Shown: in pieces, positions 52,507 through 63,013 of the stretch | How the letters are laid out: each line of letters begins with the position of its first letter | Numbering within the stretch: the first letter of the stretch is position 1 | Assembly (NCBI RefSeq): GCF_001310975.1 | Contig: NZ_BAZY01000004.1 | Coordinates: 62,001 to 126,000, forward strand | Source: Thermoanaerobacter thermocopriae JCM 7501 | GTDB taxonomy: Bacteria > Bacillota > Thermoanaerobacteria > Thermoanaerobacterales > Thermoanaerobacteraceae | Length of the DNA stretch: 64,000 nucleotides | Reading direction: 5' to 3' | Made by a program: the position numbers and the translations under genes | Notes under the pieces: model-generated | Database searches by the model: none | Told to the model about the DNA's origin: nothing | Seen by the model: only the letters and a program-made list of their open reading frames with translations

Positions 52507-53126
52507 TGATTTCTGTTGTAATCCCAGCTTTTAATGAAGGAAAAAATATTGGGAGAGTTTTGTCAGTCTTAGAAACAATAGACATGATTGATGAAATCAT
52601 AGTTGTAAATGATGGTTCTACGGATGATACAAAAGAGCAAGCCTTAAAACACGATGTAAAGCTAGTAGATTTGCCGAAAAATCAAGGTAAGGGGAAAGCA
52701 TTAAAAGCAGGAATAGATAATGCTAAAGGCGACATTATCGTCATGTTAGATGCCGATTTGATTGGACTTACTGAAAAACATTTTGTAAATCTCGTATCTC
52801 CTGTATTAAAGGATGAAGCAGATATGACAATTGGAATTTTTTCCGGTGGAAGGAAATCTACAGATTTTGCACAGAAAGTAGCACCCTTTTTGTCAGGCCA
52901 AAGGGCAATAAAAAGGCAGTTTTTAGAAAACATTGAAAAGATGGAAATCAGCAAGTTTGGAGTAGAAATTGCGTTAAATAAACACGCCAAAAAGAACAAG
53001 CTTAGAGTAGTGAATGTGCCTCTTGAGAATCTAAGTCATGTCATGAAGGAAGAAAAGCTGGGATTAATAAAAGGATTTTATGCGAGATTGAAAATGTATT
53101 TTGATATTTTAAAAATGGGGATTTAG
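52506..53126 (+). CDS. Family 2 glycosyltransferase
   Basis: A 206-residue GT-A fold enzyme. SVVIPAFNEGKNIGRVL, EIIVVNDGSTDDTKE and the DxD-type metal site MLDADLIGL are present. NQGKGKALKAGI resembles glucosyl-3-phosphoglycerate synthase and dolichol-phosphate-type transferases. There is no membrane helix, so it is probably cytosolic or peripheral. The acceptor cannot be told from sequence. It overlaps ispG by one base and precedes polC by 13. Confidence 0.85.
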   Translation: MISVVIPAFNEGKNIGRVLSVLETIDMIDEIIVVNDGSTDDTKEQALKHDVKLVDLPKNQGKGKALKAGIDNAKGDIIVMLDADLIGLTEKHFVNLVSPVLKDEADMTIGIFSGGRKSTDFAQKVAPFLSGQRAIKRQFLENIEKMEISKFGVEIALNKHAKKNKLRVVNVPLENLSHVMKEEKLGLIKGFYARLKMYFDILKMGI

Positions 53127-53139
53127 AAAGAGGGATTTT

Positions 53140-56100
53140 ATGATTCCAGCATTATTTCTGCAGGAATTTGAAATAAAAAAAGTAAAACTGCTAAAAAAAG
53201 AGAGAAAATTAATTGTAAGTGTATCCTCTAACAATAATGCAAATTCACAGTTTAGAAAATTTCAGGATTTTTTGCTTAATAAATTCCCTTTGATTAAAGA
53301 TGTGGAAGTTGTAGTAGAAAGGGAAGAGAAATATAATTGCCTTCAGGACATAATGGATAATTTTGAAGAAATAATTTTAAAACTGAGTGAAGAACATCCG
53401 GCTTCTCTTGGTTTTTTAAAAACTTGTGAGGTAGTGGCAGAAGATCAAAAGATAATAATTAAAGCTCCTAATGAAGTAGTCTACCAATTATAAAGAGCAA
53501 TAGAATTGACTATGCTCTTAGGAAATTTTTAAAGGATAAATATGGAATTGAAACAGAAATAAATGTGATCTTTTTACAGGAACTCCAAGACACAATGGGG
53601 AAAATCATAAGGGAGGAAGATATAAAAGTCATTGAAGAAATTACTAAAAATGGTCATAAACAACAAGATGTCAATACAACTGAAAGGGAGGACAAAGGAC
53701 ATTCCCAAATACTTCTAGGAAAAGAAATAAAAGCTGAAGCGATATCTATTAAAAATATTACTGCAGAAATAGAAGAAGCAATAATTGAGGGTGAAATCTT
53801 TTCTCTCGAATTTAGGGAATTAAAATCTAAAATTTTAATGACTTTTGATATAACTGATTATACTTCATCAATACTTGTAAAAGCCTTTTTAACTGAGGAA
53901 AAGTATAATTCTTTAAAAGAGAGTATCCAAGTAGGCAGTTTTGTAAAGTTAAGGGGGAAAGTTTTCTACGATAAATATGAAGGAGATTTAGTAATAAGTT
54001 TAAAAGACCTGCAGCTGATATCCCCAAAAGAGAGAAAAGATTTAAGTGAGAAAAAAAGAGTAGAGCTTCACTTACACACTCAAATGAGCAGTATGGATGC
54101 GGTAGCCTCTGCAACAGAAGTGATTAAAAGAGCAGCAAAATGGGGACACAAAGCTATTGCTATAACAGACCATGCAGTTGTACAGGCATATCCAGAAGCG
54201 ATGGAAGCTCCTATAAATATGGAGTAAAAGTCATATACGGTGTAGAAGGCTATTTAGTGGATGATGGTGTACCTATTGTAATGGGAGATACAGACTCTAC
54301 CTTAGATGATGAGTTTACTGTTTTTGATATAGAGACGACTGGTCTTTCTAATATAAATGATGAAATAATCGAAATTGGTGCAGTAAAAATAAAAGAAGGC
54401 AAAATAATAGATACCTTTGAAACCTTTGTTAATCCCAAAATTCCTATTTCTTCTTTTATAACAAAACTGACTGGAATTGACGAATCTATGGTTAAAGATG
54501 CTCCTTCTATAGAAGAAATATTACCTAAATTTTTGGAGTTTTCTTCTAACAGTGTTTTAGTGGCTCATAATGCAAATTTTGATGTGTCTTTTATAAAATC
54601 TAAAGCTAAAAAATTTAATTTAAATGTGAACAATACGGTTTTAGATACCTTAGAACTAAGTAGGCATTTATATAAAGATTTGAAAAATTACAAACTAGAT
54701 ACTTTGGCTGAACACTTACAGGTAAAACTGGAACACCACCACAGAGCGGTAGACGATGCCAGAGCTACTGCTGAAATATTTATAAAAACTATCGATAGAT
54801 TAAAAGAATTAGGAGCAAAAAAGGTGAAAGATATAAATGATATATTGAGAGAAAGTGAAGTTGATATAAAGAAATTGCCTGTCTACCATGTTACAATTTT
54901 GGTAAAAGACCAAAGAGGATTGAGAAATTTATACGAAATAATCTCTAAATCTAATTTAGAATATTTCCATAGAACACCTCGTATCCCCAAAAGTTTACTT
55001 ATTAGTATGAGAGAAGGTCTTATCATTGGTTCTGCTTGCGAACAAGGGGAAGTTTTTAGGGCGATTTTATCTAATTTAGAGGAAAAGAAACTAGAGAATA
55101 TTATTTCTTTTTACGATTATTTAGAAGTACAACCTGTGGGAAATAATGAGTTTTTAATTGAAAAAGGAGAAATAAAAAGCGTAGAAGAATTAAAAGAAAT
55201 AAATAGAAGAATTTATCTTTTAGGTAAAAAATACAATAAATTAGTGGTAGCAACGGGAGATGTACACTTTTTAGATCCGTGGGATGATATATACAGAAAA
55301 ATTTTAATGGCAGGAAAAGGATATAAGGATGCAGATAGGCAGCCGCCTCTTTATTTTAAAACAACCGATGAGATGCTAAAAGAATTTGAATATTTAGGAG
55401 AAGAAGTAGCGAAAGAGATTGTAATTGATAATCCTAATAAAATTGCTGACCTTATAGAAGAAGTAAAACCCATACCAGATGGAACATTCCCTCCCGTAAT
55501 AGAAGGAGCTGAAGAAGAATTAAGGAAGCTTACTTTAGATAAGGCTCATGAAATATACGGCGACCCCTTGCCAGAAATAGTACAAAATCGCTTGGATAGA
55601 GAATTAAATTCTATAATTAACAATGGATATGCAGTCATGTATATTATAGCTCAGAAATTAGTGTCTAAGTCTTTAAAAGATGGGTATTTGGTTGGCTCTA
55701 GAGGTTCTGTAGGCTCTTCTTTAGTGGCTACTATGAGTGGAATAACAGAAGTTAATCCACTGCCTCCTCATTATGTTTGTCCAAATTGCAAGTATTCCGA
55801 GTTTATAACTGATGGAAGCTATGGTTGTGGTGTGGACATGCCGGACAAAATTTGTCCTCACTGTGGTACTTTGATGAAGAAGGATGGCTTTGATATACCC
55901 TTTGAAGTGTTTTTAGGGTTTGAAGGAGATAAAGAACCCGATATTGACCTCAATTTTTCTGGAGAATACCAACCTATTGCTCATAAGTATACAGAAGAAC
56001 TTTTTGGAAAAGGACACGTTTTTAGAGCAGGTACTATTGGAACTTTAGCAGATAAAACTGCTTATGGATTTGTGAAAAAATATTTTGAAGAGCGTAGTTT

Positions 56101-57357
56101 AGTAGTTCATAAGTCAGAAATCAAAAGGCTTACTATGGGATGCACAGGGGTAAAAAGAACTACAGGACAACATCCAGGTGGAATAATGGTAGTGCCAAAG
56201 GACAAGAGCATTTACGACTTTACTCCAATACAGCATCCTGCAGATGCAGAAGACACTGATGTTATAACGACTCATTTTGATTACCATTCAATAAGCGGAA
56301 GGCTTTTAAAACTGGATATTTTAGGGCATGATGACCCTACAGTTATCAGAATGCTTGAAGATTTAACCGGCGTTAATGCAAGAGAGATTCCTTTGGATGA
56401 TAAGAAAACTATGAGCTTATTCACCAGCGTAGAAGCATTGGGAATAGACCCTGAAGAACTAAATACTCCTGTGGGTACTTTGGGATTGCCTGAGTTCGGA
56501 ACGAAGTTTGTAAGACAGATGCTTATTGAGACTCGTCCTACTACTTTTGCAGAACTAGTACGCATAAGCGGACTTTCTCACGGCACTGATGTATGGCTTA
56601 ACAATGCTCAGGACATAATAAGAGAAGGAATAGCTACATTAAAAGAAGTAATATCTACAAGAGATGATATAATGCTTTATCTGATAAGCAAAGGTATGGA
56701 TAAAAAATTATCCTTCAAAATAATGGAAAATGTAAGAAAGGGCAAAGGTGTGACGCCAGAAGAAATAGAGGAAATGAAAAAACACGGTGTTCCAAATTGG
56801 TTTATTGAGTCTTGCCAAAAAATAAAATATATGTTTCCTAAAGCCCATGCTGTGGCATATGTAATAATGGCATTTCGAATTGCTTATTTTAAAGTTCATT
56901 ATCCAGAAGCCTTTTATGCTACATACTTTACTGTTAGAGCAGATGACTTTAATTTGGATATTGTATTAAAAGGGAAAGACAGCATAAAAATGCTATAAAA
57001 GAGATAGAAGCGAAAGGAAATAATGCTAGTCCTAAAGAAAAAAGCCTTTTAACAGTATTAGAAGTAGCTTTAGAGATGTACCTAAGAGGATTTAAGTTTA
57101 TAAATGTAGACTTATATAAATCTGATGCAGTCAAATTTTTGATTACTAATGAAGGAATATTGCCACCTCTTAATTCTTTAGAAGGTGTAGGAATACAAGC
57201 GGCCAAAACAATTGCACAAGAAAGAGAAAATGGTAAATTTCTATCTGTTGAAGATTTTAGAAACAGAACAAAGGTCAGTAAAACAGTTATAGAAATATTA
57301 AGAAAATATGGCTGCTTAAATGATTTGCCAGAATCTAATCAATTAAGTTTATTTTAG
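53140..57357 (+). CDS. polC: DNA polymerase III alpha subunit, Gram-positive type PolC (three frameshifts)
   Basis: Replicative polymerase of Firmicutes. Order of parts: N-terminal domain, OB-fold (about residues 225-305), PHP domain ([14 protein letters not shown] from about 308), an inserted 3'-5' exonuclease ([11 protein letters not shown] from about 394), then the polymerase with a zinc site (CPNCKYSEF ... CPHCG near 880) and [12 protein letters not shown] near 933. Breaks: one A missing near 53487, one base near 54209 ([15 protein letters not shown]), one A near 56989 ([14 protein letters not shown]). Reconstructed length is about 1406 residues, usual for PolC. Confidence 0.95.
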
Positions 57358-57359
57358 TG

Positions 57360-57388
57360 TTGCGTTGGCAAAAGGTGTATGTTATAAT
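57360..57388 (+). promoter_or_regulatory. Probable promoter for the rimP-nusA-infB operon
   Basis: TTGCGT (57360-57365), a 17-base spacer and an extended -10 TGTTATAAT (TATAAT at 57383-57388), immediately after the polC stop. The transcript would begin before the hairpin at 57417-57440. Confidence 0.6.
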
Positions 57389-57416
57389 TGTTATGTCAAC
57401 ATAGAGTTTTTGCAAA

Positions 57417-57440
57417 AAAGAGTGGGGTTCCCCACTCTTT
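57417..57440 (+). terminator. Terminator-like hairpin in the rimP leader (polC terminator or attenuator)
   Basis: AAAGAGTGGGG (57417-57427) pairs with CCCCACTCTTT (57430-57440), with an effective GTTC loop, followed by the T-rich AGTTTATATA. It can end polC transcripts, but as it also lies downstream of the predicted rimP promoter it may act as an attenuator. An AGAGT at 57403-57407 could compete for ACTCT. Confidence 0.65.
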
Positions 57441-57441
57441 A

Positions 57442-57461
57442 GTTTATATAAGTTTATATAA
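57442..57461 (+). repeat. Tandem 10-bp repeat GTTTATATAA x2
   Basis: Two exact adjacent copies of GTTTATATAA (57442-57451 and 57452-57461) lie between the hairpin and the rimP ribosome binding site. AT-rich, function unknown. Confidence 0.8.
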
Positions 57462-57492
57462 CAAAAATAGAAAATTTTAGGAGGAGAATAGG

Positions 57493-57948
57493 ATGTCCAA
57501 GATAGAACAAATTGCAAAGGACTTAGTAACGCCTATTTTAGAAAAAAATAATTTTGAGCTAGTAGATGTAGAATACAAAAAGGAAGGGAATAACTGGTAT
57601 TTGAGAGTTTATATAGATAAAGAAGGGGGGATTACTTTAGATGATTGTCAATTGGTTAGTGAATATTTAAGCGATAGATTAGATGAAGTAGATCCAATAG
57701 AACATAGCTATATTTTAGAAGTATCTTCTCCAGGTTTGGATAGACCTCTTAAAAAACCACGAGATTTTGAAAGAAATATCGGAAAAGAAATAGAAATATC
57801 CCTATATTCTCCTATTGATAAAAGGAAAAAGTTTGAAGGGGAACTTATAGAGTTTACTGGAGATAAAATAATTATTCTCTATAACGGTGAAAGAAAGGAA
57901 TTTGATATGAAGAATGTAAGTCTTGTTAAACCAGTAATAAAGTTTTAA
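57493..57948 (+). CDS. rimP: Ribosome maturation factor RimP
   Basis: Factor for 30S maturation, 151 residues. FELVDVEYKKEGNNWYLRVY, IDKEGGITLDDCQLVSEYL and YILEVSSPGLDRPL are characteristic, with a C-terminal SH3-like domain. ATG follows TAGGAGGAG. First gene of the conserved rimP-nusA-rnpM-ylxQ-infB-rbfA run. Intact. Confidence 0.96.
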   Translation: MSKIEQIAKDLVTPILEKNNFELVDVEYKKEGNNWYLRVYIDKEGGITLDDCQLVSEYLSDRLDEVDPIEHSYILEVSSPGLDRPLKKPRDFERNIGKEIEISLYSPIDKRKKFEGELIEFTGDKIIILYNGERKEFDMKNVSLVKPVIKF

Positions 57949-57969
57949 AATTAAGGAGGGGAAATAATA

Positions 57970-59010
57970 ATGAACACAGAATTCATAGAAGCTTTAAATT
58001 CGATCTGTGAAGAAAAAGGAATACCAAAAGATACAATGTTTGAAGCGATAGAAGCTGCCTTAGTTTCTGCTTATAAAAAGAATTATGGGTCTTCGCAAAA
58101 TGCTAAAATTGTGATGGATAGAGAAACAGGTGATGTAAAAGTTTATGCACAAAAAACAGTGGTGGAAGAGGTTTACAATGACCTCTTAGAAATAAGTTTA
58201 GAAGAAGCGAGAAAAATAAACAAAAAATATCAAATAGGAGATATAGTTGATATAGAAGTAACGCCAAAAAATTTTGGCAGGATTGCAGCGCAAACCGCAA
58301 AACAAGTTGTGATTCAACGGATTAGAGAAGCAGAAAGAAATGTGATTTATGAAGAATTTTTGAGCAAAGAAACAGAAGTAATAACAGGGATTGTAACCCG
58401 AGCAGATAAAAAAAATGTACTCATTAATTTAGGCCGAGTGGAAGCAATACTAGGCCCAGCAGAACAAATTCCAGGGGAGACTTTTGCACCAGGTGACAGA
58501 GTTAAAGTGTATATTGTAGAAGTAAAAAAGACTACTAAAGGCCCTCAAATTTTGATTTCTCGTTCACATCCAGGACTTGTAAAAAGATTATTTGAATTGG
58601 AGTCACCTGAAATTCAACAAGGAATAGTTGAAATCCGGAGCATTGCCCGAGAAGCTGGTTCACGGACAAAAATGGCGGTTTTTAGCAGAGATGAAAATGT
58701 AGACCCTGTAGGAGCTTGTGTTGGATATAAAGGAGCAAGAGTACAAGCTGTTGTCAATGAACTAAAGGGAGAAAAAATAGATATAGTCAAGTGGAGTTCA
58801 AAACCTCAGGAATTCATAATAAATGCTTTAAGTCCAGCAAGAGCGTTAAGTATAGAAATTTTAGATGAGAAAGAAAAAGTAGCAAGAGTAATTGTGCCTG
58901 ATTACCAACTTTCTTTAGCAATTGGAAAAGAAGGACAAAATGCTAGGCTGGCGGCAAAGCTCACAGGTTGGAAAATAGACATAAAAAGTGAATCAATGGT
59001 AAAAAGTTAG
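57970..59010 (+). CDS. nusA: Transcription termination/antitermination protein NusA
   Basis: RNA polymerase-binding factor of 346 residues controlling pausing, termination and antitermination. The N-terminal domain ([20 protein letters not shown]), S1 domain ([20 protein letters not shown]), and two KH domains ([40 protein letters not shown]) are in order. It lacks the acidic C-terminal repeats of enterobacteria, as usual in Firmicutes. The leader hairpin upstream may be a target of its own action. Confidence 0.97.
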   Translation: MNTEFIEALNSICEEKGIPKDTMFEAIEAALVSAYKKNYGSSQNAKIVMDRETGDVKVYAQKTVVEEVYNDLLEISLEEARKINKKYQIGDIVDIEVTPKNFGRIAAQTAKQVVIQRIREAERNVIYEEFLSKETEVITGIVTRADKKNVLINLGRVEAILGPAEQIPGETFAPGDRVKVYIVEVKKTTKGPQILISRSHPGLVKRLFELESPEIQQGIVEIRSIAREAGSRTKMAVFSRDENVDPVGACVGYKGARVQAVVNELKGEKIDIVKWSSKPQEFIINALSPARALSIEILDEKEKVARVIVPDYQLSLAIGKEGQNARLAAKLTGWKIDIKSESMVKS

Positions 59011-59023
59011 GTGAGGTGAAAAG

Positions 59024-59296
59024 ATGAAGACCAAAAAGGTTCCAATGAGAATGTGCTTAGGCTGTCAGCAGATGAAACCGAAAAAGGAATTAATACGCAT
59101 TGTAAGACGAGCAAAAGATTCAATTGTACAGGTAGATTTAACAGGAAAAGTACCGGGAAGAGGTTGCTATATTTGCAAAGATATAAATTGTCTTGAAAAA
59201 GCTTTTAAAAATAGAAGATTAGAAAAAGCTCTAGAAGTACCAATTTCTGATGAAATTTACGAACAATTAAAGAGGGAGATAGTGGATGAAGAATGA
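59024..59296 (+). CDS. rnpM: YlxR family RNA-binding protein RnpM
   Basis: A 90-residue protein. The family motif PMRMCLGCQQMKPKKELIRI and GKVPGRGCYICKDINCLEKA is complete. In Bacillus subtilis the homologue (YlxR/RnpM) binds RNase P RNA and lowers its activity. Paired cysteines (C-x2-C; C-x2-C-like) are visible. Its end overlaps ylxQ by 11 bases. Confidence 0.92.
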   Translation: MKTKKVPMRMCLGCQQMKPKKELIRIVRRAKDSIVQVDLTGKVPGRGCYICKDINCLEKAFKNRRLEKALEVPISDEIYEQLKREIVDEE

Positions 59297-59609
59297 CAGA
59301 TTTCATTCTATGCTCGGATTAAGTAAAAAAGCCGGTAAACTTGTCTCTGGCAATTATAGTGTGGATAAGTACCTCAAACTTAAAAAAATCTTTTTAGTGG
59401 TATTGGCCACTGACGTGTCAAAGAATACTTTTAAAAAGTTTGCTACAATGTGTGAACGAAATAAAGTCCCCTATATTGTATATTCCACAAAAGAGCTATT
59501 GGCAAAAGCGATAGGAAGAGAAATAGTCGGGGTAATTGGCATTACAGACGAGGGATTAGCAAAAGTATTACTAGATGCTGCAAAGGAGGAAAATTATGGA
59601 GGTGAATAA
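59286..59609 (+). CDS. L7Ae-like ribosomal protein YlxQ
   Basis: A 107-residue L7Ae/L30e/S12e/Gadd45 family protein that in relatives binds kink-turn RNA. It starts [20 protein letters not shown], with [16 protein letters not shown] and [17 protein letters not shown] as core. ATG 59286 lies inside the 3' end of rnpM. Stop is one base before the infB start. Confidence 0.92.
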   Translation: MKNDRFHSMLGLSKKAGKLVSGNYSVDKYLKLKKIFLVVLATDVSKNTFKKFATMCERNKVPYIVYSTKELLAKAIGREIVGVIGITDEGLAKVLLDAAKEENYGGE

Positions 59610-59610
59610 A

Positions 59611-61687
59611 ATGTCTAAAACAAGAGTTTATGAATTAGCAAAAGAATTGAATTTATCTAGTAAAGACCTTATATCCAGATTAAACGATTTGGATATAAAA
59701 GTTAAAAACCACATGAGTACGTTGGAAGATGAAGAAGTAGACTTAATCATGGATTTACTAAGTGACAAACCACAACAAACGGATGAAATAAATCAACAGG
59801 AAGAAGATATATTTGAAGATAATTTAGAGGATTTGGAAGAAGAGAGAGCTTACAAAAAGAGTTTCAAAAAAGGTGGTAAAAAAAATAAGAAGAATAACAA
59901 AAAAGTGATTTTAACAGAGGAAAAACAAGAGGACGAAATTAAAATAATCACTATTCCCGAGTTTTTGACTGTAAAAGAGTTAGCAGAAAAAATGAAAGTC
60001 AATCCTACAGAGATAATTAAAAAGTTAATTGCAAAAGGAATAATGGTTACAGTAAATCAACAGATTGATTTTGAAAATGCATCTAAAATTGCTGAAGAAT
60101 ATGGATTTTTGGTGGATAAAGAAGAAGTAAAAGATGAATTAGAATTGTTGTTAGAAGAAGCGCCTGATGATGAAAAAGATTTGCAACCTCGTCCACCTAT
60201 TGTTACTGTAATGGGCCATGTGGACCATGGTAAAACTTCTTTATTAGATGCCATTAGAAATACAAATGTCACTATGAAAGAAATGGGAGGAATCACACAG
60301 CATATAGGTGCCTCTGTAGTTGAGGTAAATAACAAAAAAATTGTGTTTTTAGATACGCCTGGCCATGAAGCTTTTACTGCTATGAGAGCAAGAGGAGCCA
60401 GCATTACAGATATTGTCGTTTTAGTCGTAGCTGCAGATGATGGTGTTATGCCTCAAACAGTAGAAGCAATAAACCACGTGAAAGCTGCCAATGCACCTAT
60501 GATTGTAGCTATAAACAAAATAGATTTGCCGACTGCAAATCCTGATAAGGTAAAGACAGAGCTAAGTGAGCTAGGGTTAGTGCCAGAAGAATGGGGAGGA
60601 AATACAATTTGTGTACCTGTTTCTGCAAAGAAAAATATAGGTATAGATAATCTTTTAGAAATGATTTTGCTGGTGGCTGAAATGGAAGATTTAAAAGCTA
60701 ATCCGAATAAGCCAGCAAGAGGTACTATAATAGAAGCGAAGTTAGAAAAAGGAAAAGGTCCTGTTGCAACCGTAATTGTACAAAATGGTACTTTACAAAT
60801 AGGAGATGCTATTTTAGCGGGTACCACCTATGGAAGAGTAAGGGCAATGTTTGATGACAAGGGGAAAAGAATTAAAAAAGCCGGGCCTTCTACGCCAGTG
60901 GAGGTTTTGGGCTTTTCTGAAGTACCAGAGGCCGGAGATAAGCTCATAGTAGTAGAGGAAGAAAAAAAAGCAAGAGAATTGGCAGAAAGACGTAAAGAAC
61001 TTCAAAAAGAAATGGAACTTAAAACGAAAGCAAAAAGTTTCACTAGAGGACTTATTTAGTCAAATACAGGAAGGTAGCGTAAAAGAATTAAATATTATCA
61101 TAAAAGCTGATGTTCAAGGTTCAGTAGAAGCATTAAAGAAATCCATTGAAGACTTAAGCAACGAAGAAGTTAGAATAAAGGTAATTCACGGAGCAGTAGG
61201 CGCAATAACTGAAACGGATGTTATGCTTGCATCAGCTTCTAATGCCATAATAATAGGTTTTAATGTAAGGCCAGAGACAAATGCTAAAAATCTTGCAGAA
61301 AAAGAAAAGGTAGATATAAAGCTTTATCGAATTATATATGATGTTATTGAAGATATTAAAGCAGCTATGAAAGGTCTGTTAGAGCCAAAATATAAAGAAG
61401 TAGAGTTAGGAAGAGCTGAAGTTAGGGCCGTTTTTAGGGTACCTGGTGTAGGAAATGTAGCTGGCTGTTATGTGTTAAGTGGTAAAATTTTAAGAAATGC
61501 CGATGTACGTATAATAAGAAATGGTATTGTAGTCTATGAGGGTAAAATTGCTTCTTTAAAGAGATTTAAAGATGATGTGAGAGAAGTACAACAAGGATTT
61601 GAATGCGGTATAGGTATAGAGAAATTCAACGACATAAAAGAGGGTGACATAATAGAGGCTTATCAAATGGAAGAAATTCCTCGTTGA
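59611..61687 (+). CDS. infB: Translation initiation factor IF-2 (frameshifted)
   Basis: GTPase that brings initiator tRNA to the 30S subunit. The N-terminal IF2_N motif ([20 protein letters not shown]) precedes a charged linker, a second IF2_N, and the G-domain with [17 protein letters not shown] and NKID. C-terminal domains hold the initiator tRNA. One extra A lies in the run at 61033-61037 ([16 protein letters not shown]). Reconstructed length is 691 residues. ATG 59611 is chosen because GGAGGTG (59598-59604) lies six bases before it; an ATG at 59596 overlaps this site. Confidence 0.95.
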
Positions 61688-61700
61688 AAGGATGAATACA

Positions 61701-62060
61701 ATGCAGTACAGGAATAATCGACTTTCAGAAGAAATAAAAAAAGAGATAAGTAAAATGATTTTAGAAGAAATTAAAGACCCAAGAATTAAAGCAATGGTTA
61801 GTATAACTGATATAGAACTTACTAAAGACTTGAGATATGCCAAAGTTTATGTAAGTATTTACGGAAATGAAGAAGATAAACGTGAAACTTTTGAAGGGCT
61901 GAAAAGTGCAGCTGGATATATCAGACACGAAATTGGACGGAGAATAAAAATGAGATATACTCCTGAAATCATCTTTGAGTTAGATCACTCTATAGAATAT
62001 GGGGCTCATATTTCTGAAATATTAAAAGAACTCAATAAGCAAGAGGGTGATGGTAATTGA
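61701..62060 (+). CDS. rbfA: Ribosome-binding factor A
   Basis: Cold-shock associated 30S maturation factor. The protein is 119 residues from ATG 61701; an ATG at 61692 lies within the AAAGGATG ribosome binding site. NRLSEEIKKEISKMILEEIK, DPRIKAMVSITDIELTKDLR and AKVYVSIYGNEEDK are characteristic of the KH-like fold. The stop overlaps the nrnA start. Confidence 0.95.
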   Translation: MQYRNNRLSEEIKKEISKMILEEIKDPRIKAMVSITDIELTKDLRYAKVYVSIYGNEEDKRETFEGLKSAAGYIRHEIGRRIKMRYTPEIIFELDHSIEYGAHISEILKELNKQEGDGN

Positions 62061-63010
62061 TATTAATTGACGCAGTAAATCACATAAAAGACGCTAAAAG
62101 TGTAATTGTAATATCTCACATAGCACCTGATGGAGATGCTATAGGTACTGTTACAGGAATGTATAAAGTTTTAAAAAAAATGGGAAAAGAAGTAGAGGCA
62201 TTCATAGATGATGAAATTCCTGAAATGTACAATTTTGTTCCTAGTATAGATAAAATATCAAGACCATTTTATAAAGAGGCAGACGTAGTCTTGATTTTTG
62301 ACTGTGCTGACGAAGAAAGATTGGGCAATGCCAAAGAACTTTTAAAAACTTCTGCTGTAACTATTAATATTGACCATCACATTTCAAATACTTTATATGC
62401 CAAATTGAATTATGTAGATACTAACGCAGCTGCGACAGCAGAAATAGCCTATCAAATTGTTAAATTGTTAGGAGTAGAATTTGAGGAAGAAATAGCAACA
62501 TGCTTTTATACAGCAATTTTGACAGATAGTGGTGGATTTATGTACGAATCAACTACTTCTATAACTCATCAAATAGCCGGGGACTTAATAAACAATGGCG
62601 CTAAATTTAAAGAAATAGCAGATAAAGTTTTTAATACTCTTAAATTTAACAAAGCAAAACTTTTGGGAAGGGCTTTAAATAGCCTAGCCTTGTATAAAGA
62701 GGGAAAAGTTGCTTATATGGAAATTTTAAAAAAGGATTTTGAAGAAACTGACACTAATCTTTCGCACATAGAAAATATTATCACCTATGCTAGAAATATT
62801 GAAGGGGTAGAAGTAGCAGTACTTTTAGTTGAAAAAGAAGAAGAGATAAAGATTAGTTTAAGGTCAAAAGAAAAGGTAGATGTAAATAAAATTGCAAATA
62901 TTTTTGGTGGTGGAGGCCATGTTAGGGCTGCTGGATGTAGCATCAAAGGAAATATTCAAAAAGCCAAAGAAAAAATTTTACAGGCAATATTCAAAGAATT
63001 AGAGGGATAA
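62057..63010 (+). CDS. nrnA: Bifunctional oligoribonuclease/PAP phosphatase NrnA
   Basis: DHH-family phosphoesterase, 317 residues, degrading short RNA oligomers and pAp. Motif I (VISHIAPDGDAIGT), motif II (IFDCAD), the DHH motif (NIDHHISN) and the C-terminal DHHA1 (GGGGHVRAAGCSI) are visible. The start is TTG 62057, overlapping the rbfA stop. It stands between rbfA and truB as in Bacillus-type operons. Intact. Confidence 0.95.
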   Translation: MILIDAVNHIKDAKSVIVISHIAPDGDAIGTVTGMYKVLKKMGKEVEAFIDDEIPEMYNFVPSIDKISRPFYKEADVVLIFDCADEERLGNAKELLKTSAVTINIDHHISNTLYAKLNYVDTNAAATAEIAYQIVKLLGVEFEEEIATCFYTAILTDSGGFMYESTTSITHQIAGDLINNGAKFKEIADKVFNTLKFNKAKLLGRALNSLALYKEGKVAYMEILKKDFEETDTNLSHIENIITYARNIEGVEVAVLLVEKEEEIKISLRSKEKVDVNKIANIFGGGGHVRAAGCSIKGNIQKAKEKILQAIFKELEG

Positions 63011-63013
63011 AAA

